A stretch of 32,354 nucleotides of DNA. Source: Candidatus Westeberhardia cardiocondylae. Lineage in GTDB: Bacteria; Pseudomonadota; Gammaproteobacteria; Enterobacterales; Enterobacteriaceae. Location of the stretch: contig JABYQB010000001.1 in assembly GCA_024648785.1 (NCBI GenBank), forward strand, positions 118,696 through 151,049. Direction: 5' to 3'. Position 1 is the stretch's first letter. Every line of letters begins with the position of its first letter. The translations under genes were made by a program, and so were the position numbers. Positions 28,202 through 32,354 of this stretch are shown here, piece by piece. The notes under the pieces are model-generated. The model searched no databases and was not told the DNA's origin. It saw only the letters and a program-made list of their open reading frames with translations.

Positions 28202-28893
28202 TATATGTATTTATATTTTAAATATCTTTTGTTTTATATTTAAGTTTTTAGAAAAATTACGTTGTATTTTATCATGAAAGTAAATTTAATAATATTAAAA
28301 TTTTTATTATTGTTAAAATGATATGAATTTTTTAATTATAAAATAATTTTAAAACAAAATTTCATCTATTAATTATACATGATATAATTTTGAATTTATT
28401 AAATGTTTTTGTATAATTATTTTATAAAAAATTTGATTTTTATTGAAGATTTATTTGATATTCATATTATTTTATATGATTTTTGAATAATTCATTTATT
28501 TTTAAATTTATAAAATATTAAAATAATAATAAAACTTTATTGTATTTTTTTTGTATTAATTTAATAATATTAATTTTTAGAAATGTAAAATTATCATATT
28601 ATTAAGTGAATGTTAATATTAAAATAACATTATAAATGTATGTTTTATTTTTGAGTTTATTTTTTAATTTTATTAAATATATTTTATTTAAATTATTTTG
28701 TATATTTTATTTTTTATGGTCAACTTATACAAATTATATTTGTAATTTTTTGTTTTTTTTTGTAATAATGTTTTTTTAGTTTTATATTTATAAATTTTAT
28801 TATTTTAATTTTAATATTTTATCTATATGGAATAATTTAATAAATTTTAAATTTATTTTGTTTTGTTAAAGTTTTAATTTTGGATGGTAATTT
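28202..28893. other. Long divergent AT-rich spacer, no gene recognised
   Basis: This 692-bp stretch lies between hpt (minus) and pfkA (plus). It has many stops, no tRNA and no readable gene remnant. The dyad AATGTTA...TAACATT (28609-28615 and 28625-28631) shares its arms with 8086-8102. Promoters for both neighbours must be here, but I cannot place them confidently. Confidence 0.6.
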
Positions 28894-29853
28894 ATGATAA
28901 AAAAAATTGGAGTATTAACTAGTGGTGGTGATTCCCCTGGTATGAATGCTGCTATACGTGGTGTTGTTCGTTCTGGTCTTTCAATAGGTCTTGAAGTTTA
29001 TGGAATATATGATGGTTATTTGGGTCTTGTTGAAAATAAAATAATAAGATTGGATAGATATAGTGTTTCTGATGTAATTAATAGAGGGGGTACATTTCTT
29101 GGTTCAGCTAGGTTTCCTGAATTTGAGAAAAAGTGTGTTCGTAAAATTGGTATACAAAATATGGTTAATTGTGGTATTGATGCTTTAGTTGTGATTGGTG
29201 GTGACGGGTCGTATATTGGTGCAAAGTTGTTAACTGAAATGGGTCTTCCTTGTATTACTTTGCCAGGTACAATTGATAATGATGTTGTTGGTACGGACTA
29301 TAGTATAGGTTATTTTACTGCTTTAGAAACTATTGTTGAGGCTATTGATCGTCTTCGGGACACTTCAAGTTCACATCAAAGAATTTCTATTGTTGAAGTT
29401 ATGGGTCGTGGTTGTGGTGATTTAACTATGGCTGCAGCTATTGCTGGTGGTTGTGAATTTATTGTTTTACCAGAAATGAAATTTAGTATGGAAAACTTGG
29501 TTTATAAAATACATGCTGGTATAGAAAAAGGTAAAAAACACGCAATTGTAAGTATTACTGAACATATTTGTGATGTTAATTATTTAGCTAAATATATTGA
29601 AAAAGAAACAGGACGTGAAACACGAGCAACAATATTAGGACATATTCAAAGGGGGGGTAGCCCTGTAGCATATGATAGAATTTTAGCATCTAGGATGGGT
29701 ACATATTCTGTAGATTTATTATTGAAAGGGTATAGTGGACATTGTGTTGGTATACACAATGAAAAATTAGTACATCATGATATTATAGATGCTAAATGTA
29801 TTAAAAGAACATTTTGTAATGAGTTATTAAAAACAGCAAAAAAACTTTTTTAA
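28894..29853 (+). CDS. pfkA: ATP-dependent 6-phosphofructokinase
   Basis: This cytosolic enzyme makes fructose 1,6-bisphosphate, the committed step of glycolysis. Length is 319 residues (E. coli 320). The ATP-binding loop is [12 protein letters not shown] (9-20). R73 (SARF) and GGDGS (102-106) are present, and the catalytic loop PGTIDND (124-130) has D128. MGRGCGDL and the allosteric region, [22 protein letters not shown], are also present. It belongs to the ATP-using group A enzymes, since GGDGS carries Gly where PPi-dependent forms have Asp. It starts at ATG 28894. hslU and hslV follow on the opposite strand; E. coli has the same order with several genes between, including tpiA, glpFKX and menA. 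Confidence 0.99.
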   Translation: MIKKIGVLTSGGDSPGMNAAIRGVVRSGLSIGLEVYGIYDGYLGLVENKIIRLDRYSVSDVINRGGTFLGSARFPEFEKKCVRKIGIQNMVNCGIDALVVIGGDGSYIGAKLLTEMGLPCITLPGTIDNDVVGTDYSIGYFTALETIVEAIDRLRDTSSSHQRISIVEVMGRGCGDLTMAAAIAGGCEFIVLPEMKFSMENLVYKIHAGIEKGKKHAIVSITEHICDVNYLAKYIEKETGRETRATILGHIQRGGSPVAYDRILASRMGTYSVDLLLKGYSGHCVGIHNEKLVHHDIIDAKCIKRTFCNELLKTAKKLF

Positions 29854-30101
29854 TAAATATTGTATTATTTTCTAATATATTTTATTAAATTTATTTTTTG
29901 ATTAAAAATTGTATTGTATACATTTCATATAAAATTTTTATTCAATTTGTTATATTAAAATTTTTTAAAATAAATTTGTTTAATTTATATTAAATAATAA
30001 TTGATATTTTTTTATATATTTTATTATTTTTATTTTTATTTAAATAAATATGTTAAAATTTATAAATGTATTTTATAAAAATTAATGTTTTATTGTTCAT
30101 T

Positions 30102-31439
30102 TTATAAAATGAATTTACTTAAATCTTCATTTGATATTAGATCATTTAAATGTTGTTTAACATATTTTGAATCAATAGACAAAGTTTTTCCTTTCCATTC
30201 ACTTGCATCATATGAAATATCTTGCATGAGTCGTTCTAAAACAGTATGTAAACGTCTAGCTCCTATATTTTCTGTTCTTTCATTTACTTGCCAAGCAGCT
30301 TGCGCGATATCTTTAATACTATCTTTTGTAAAGTTTATATTAACTCCTTCTGTTTTCATTAAAGCAACATATTGTCTTGTTAGTGCAGCATTTGGTTCTG
30401 TTAAAATTCTTTCGAAATCTTTTGTTGTTAGTGCTTTTAATTCTACTCGTATTGGTAATCTTCCTTGTAGTTCTGGAATGAGATCTGATGGGTTTGAAAG
30501 TTGAAAAGCTCCAGATGCAATGAATAGAATATGATCTGTTTTTACTGTTCCATGTTTTGTTGATACAATACATCCTTCTACTAGTGGTAAAAGGTCCCTT
30601 TGTACTCCTTCCCTGGAAATGTCTGGTGTAGATATTTCTCCCCTTCTACAAATTTTATCAATTTCGTCAATAAATACAATTCCATGTTGTTCTACATATT
30701 CTATAGCTTTTTCTTTTAAATCTTCTAAATTTAATAATTTTGCTGCTTCTTCTTCTGTTAGTAGTTTCATTGCTTCTTTAATTTTAAGTTTTCTTAATTT
30801 TTGTTTTTGTCCTGCTAGATTTTTAAATATTGATTGTAATTGATTTGTCATTTCTTCCATTCCTGGTAATGCCATTATTTCTACATCCATAGGTGTTGCA
30901 GATATGTGAATTTCAATATCTTGTTCGTTTAGTTCTCCAGATCTCAATTTTTTTCTAAAAGTGTCTTTATTTATATTTGAGAATTGATTGTTTTCATCTA
31001 TAAATTTTTCCAGATTTGTTTTGTTTTTTGATAACAAAACATTTATAATTCTTTCTTCTGCTAATTCCTTTGCTCTAAGGGAATTTTTTTTAATTGATTG
31101 TAAACGTACCATTTTTACTGCTGTATCTGTGAGATCTCTTATAATTGAATCTACTTCTTTTCCTACATAACCTACTTCTGTGAATTTTGTAGCTTCTACT
31201 TTGATAAACGGAGCATTTACTAGTTTTGCTAATCGTCTTGCAATTTCAGTTTTACCTACTCCAGTTGGGCCAATCATAAGAATATTTTTTGGTGTGATTT
31301 CTTGTTTTAATATATCGTTTAATTGTGAACGTCTCCATCTATTTCTTAATGCTATAGCTACTGCTTTTTTAGCATTTTCTTGACCAACTATATAATTATT
31401 AAGTTCATTTACAATTTCACGAGGAGTCATTTCAGACAT
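30102..31439 (-). CDS. hslU: ATPase subunit of the HslUV protease (ClpY)
   Basis: This AAA+ unfoldase feeds substrates to HslV in the cytosol. Length is 445 residues (E. coli 443). Walker A is GPTGVGKT (57-64), the pore loop is GYVG (90-93, same numbers as E. coli), and Walker B is VFIDEID (255-261). Sensor and arginine motifs are in RLPIRVEL and [15 protein letters not shown], and the C-terminal tail DLSKFIL, which docks into HslV, is intact. The I domain (about 110-240) is present. It overlaps the end of hslV by 8 bp, with its own RBS (AAGGAT, complement of 31447-31452) inside hslV. The sequence is notably better conserved and less Lys/Asn-rich than most minus-strand products here. Confidence 0.99.
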   Translation of the reverse strand: MSEMTPREIVNELNNYIVGQENAKKAVAIALRNRWRRSQLNDILKQEITPKNILMIGPTGVGKTEIARRLAKLVNAPFIKVEATKFTEVGYVGKEVDSIIRDLTDTAVKMVRLQSIKKNSLRAKELAEERIINVLLSKNKTNLEKFIDENNQFSNINKDTFRKKLRSGELNEQDIEIHISATPMDVEIMALPGMEEMTNQLQSIFKNLAGQKQKLRKLKIKEAMKLLTEEEAAKLLNLEDLKEKAIEYVEQHGIVFIDEIDKICRRGEISTPDISREGVQRDLLPLVEGCIVSTKHGTVKTDHILFIASGAFQLSNPSDLIPELQGRLPIRVELKALTTKDFERILTEPNAALTRQYVALMKTEGVNINFTKDSIKDIAQAAWQVNERTENIGARRLHTVLERLMQDISYDASEWKGKTLSIDSKYVKQHLNDLISNEDLSKFIL

Positions 31440-31980
31440 TTTTGGTATCCTTATTTTTTGGTATTATTTCTTCAATAGTATATGAATGATTTGTATATAT
31501 ACAAATATTACTTGCTATCTTTAATGATTTTTTAACTATTTTTTTTGCACTAAATGTTGTATTTTCTAATAATGCCGTTGCTGCTGATTGTGCATATGGA
31601 CCACCAGATCCAACTGCTATTAAGTCATTTTCTGGTTGTATGACGTCTCCGTTTCCAGTAATGATTAAAGAATGTTTTTCGTCTGCTACAATTAATACAG
31701 CTTCTAGTCTTCTTAGTATGCGATCAGTTCTCCAATTTTTAGCAAGTTCTACAGAAGCTTTTATTAGATGTCCTTGATATATTTCTAATTTTTGTTCAAA
31801 TAATTCGAATAATGTAAAGGCATCTGCAGTACTGCCAGCAAATCCTACTATTATATTGTTATTGTATAATCGTCGAACTTTACGAACGTTATTTTTCATA
31901 ATAGTATTTCCTAGAGTTGCTTGGCCGTCACCACCAATCACAACATATCCTTTTCTTCGTACGCTTAAAATTGTTGTCAC
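31432..31980 (-). CDS. hslV: Peptidase subunit of the HslUV protease (ClpQ)
   Basis: This threonine protease forms the two-ring core of HslUV. The frame extends upstream to a TTG at 31992, but I choose GTG at 31978-31980, giving 182 residues (E. coli 176). This start places Thr directly after the initiator ([10 protein letters not shown] against TTIVSVRRNG), so Thr becomes the N-terminal nucleophile after Met removal, and GAGG lies six bases upstream. Conserved blocks include [37 protein letters not shown] and [11 protein letters not shown]. The C-terminal tail is a few residues longer than in E. coli. hslU follows with an 8-bp overlap, implying translational coupling. Confidence 0.97.
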   Translation of the reverse strand: MTTILSVRRKGYVVIGGDGQATLGNTIMKNNVRKVRRLYNNNIIVGFAGSTADAFTLFELFEQKLEIYQGHLIKASVELAKNWRTDRILRRLEAVLIVADEKHSLIITGNGDVIQPENDLIAVGSGGPYAQSAATALLENTTFSAKKIVKKSLKIASNICIYTNHSYTIEEIIPKNKDTKNV

Positions 31981-31986
31981 AAATAA

Positions 31987-31990
31987 CCTC
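31987..31990 (-). promoter_or_regulatory. Ribosome-binding site that decides the hslV start
   Basis: The minus strand reads GAGG here, six bases before GTG at 31980. The alternative TTG at 31992 overlaps this motif and has no upstream Shine-Dalgarno sequence. Confidence 0.7.
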
Positions 31991-32354
31991 AATTTAAAAT
32001 AAAATTTTGTATAAAACTATTTTAAAATTAAATTCATTCTAATTATTTTAGATATTTTATTAATATAGATTTAATTTTTAGGAATTTGTATTAAATAAGT
32101 TTTATTATGATTAATATTAATTATTAATATTTATTAAAATTTATTAATTATTTAATATTTTTCTTTAAATAAATAAATTAATTTTTTATTTTTTTATTAC
32201 TTTTAAATTTATTGTTTTGTTTTATATTATTTATAATAAATATATAATTTTTAAAAATTATTTGTATTATAACATGTATTTTTTAAGTATTAACTTTTTT
32301 TTTTTTTAAAATTTTTTTTGTGTATTTTATTTTATATTAAATTTATAGATCGGA
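31991..32354. other. AT-rich spacer at the right edge, no gene recognised
   Basis: About 360 bp upstream of hslV contain only AT-rich sequence with runs of T (13 T at 32295-32307). In E. coli ftsN lies upstream of hslV; no ftsN-like reading frame is visible. The hslV promoter should be here but cannot be placed. Confidence 0.55.

Noticed and set aside
30085-30504. Open frame of 139 codons opposite hslU
   Set aside because: It lies antisense within a highly conserved hslU; its openness reflects codon use of hslU, not a separate gene.
32295-32307. Poly-T run as a terminator at the right edge
   Set aside because: There is no stem before it on the plus strand and no plus-strand gene ending nearby; it is simple homopolymer.

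Overview
The window looks like a piece of the reduced chromosome of a gammaproteobacterial, Enterobacterales-derived insect endosymbiont. It is extremely AT-rich. Every recognisable gene aligns closely with its Escherichia coli counterpart as I recall it, and active-site residues often keep the E. coli number. Neighbouring genes keep enterobacterial order with intervening genes removed. Several spacers exceed 500 bp with no recognisable gene, and I saw no phage, transposon or CRISPR sequence. Coding sequence fills about 73% of the window and RNA genes about 5-6% by my own addition. The species cannot be fixed from this window; long-term symbionts of ants, bugs or weevils are the obvious comparison set.

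Layout. 1-148 is the 3' end of an unidentified gene. 471-2643 is an rRNA locus: promoter, boxA leader, 16S rRNA, tRNA-Ile(GAU) and tRNA-Ala(UGC), with no 23S or 5S following. 2835-7399 (minus) is pepA-valS. After a spacer of about 1 kb come yggX and mltC (plus), tRNA-Phe(GAA), and cutA (minus). 11432-16980 holds plsB (plus), pgi (minus) and gmk (plus). 17150-20313 (minus) is guaB-guaA. 20815-21195 (minus) is acpS. 21496-26985 (plus) is the complete pyruvate dehydrogenase operon aceE-aceF-lpd. Then come erpA and hpt (minus), pfkA (plus), and the overlapping hslV-hslU pair (minus).

How the genes work together. hpt, guaB, guaA and gmk form a complete route from salvaged hypoxanthine to GDP. pgi, pfkA and PDH cover parts of glycolysis and the entry to acetyl-CoA. 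acpS and plsB point to endogenous fatty-acid and phospholipid synthesis, and mltC to a peptidoglycan wall that still needs remodelling. erpA and yggX serve iron-sulfur metabolism, and HslUV is a quality-control protease. valS and three tRNAs serve translation.

The window contains no clear novel multi-gene system; it reads as a housekeeping segment under reductive evolution. The points most worth checking are: two substitutions in the ATP-pyrophosphatase loop of GuaA; an MltC that has lost its lipobox cysteine; a cluster of three inverted repeats, one with a 16-bp stem, in the pepA-yggX spacer; a strong composition difference between plus- and minus-strand genes, with acpS and hslUV as exceptions; tRNA genes without encoded CCA; an intact boxA and RNase III leader on a split rRNA operon; and the start codon of hslV.
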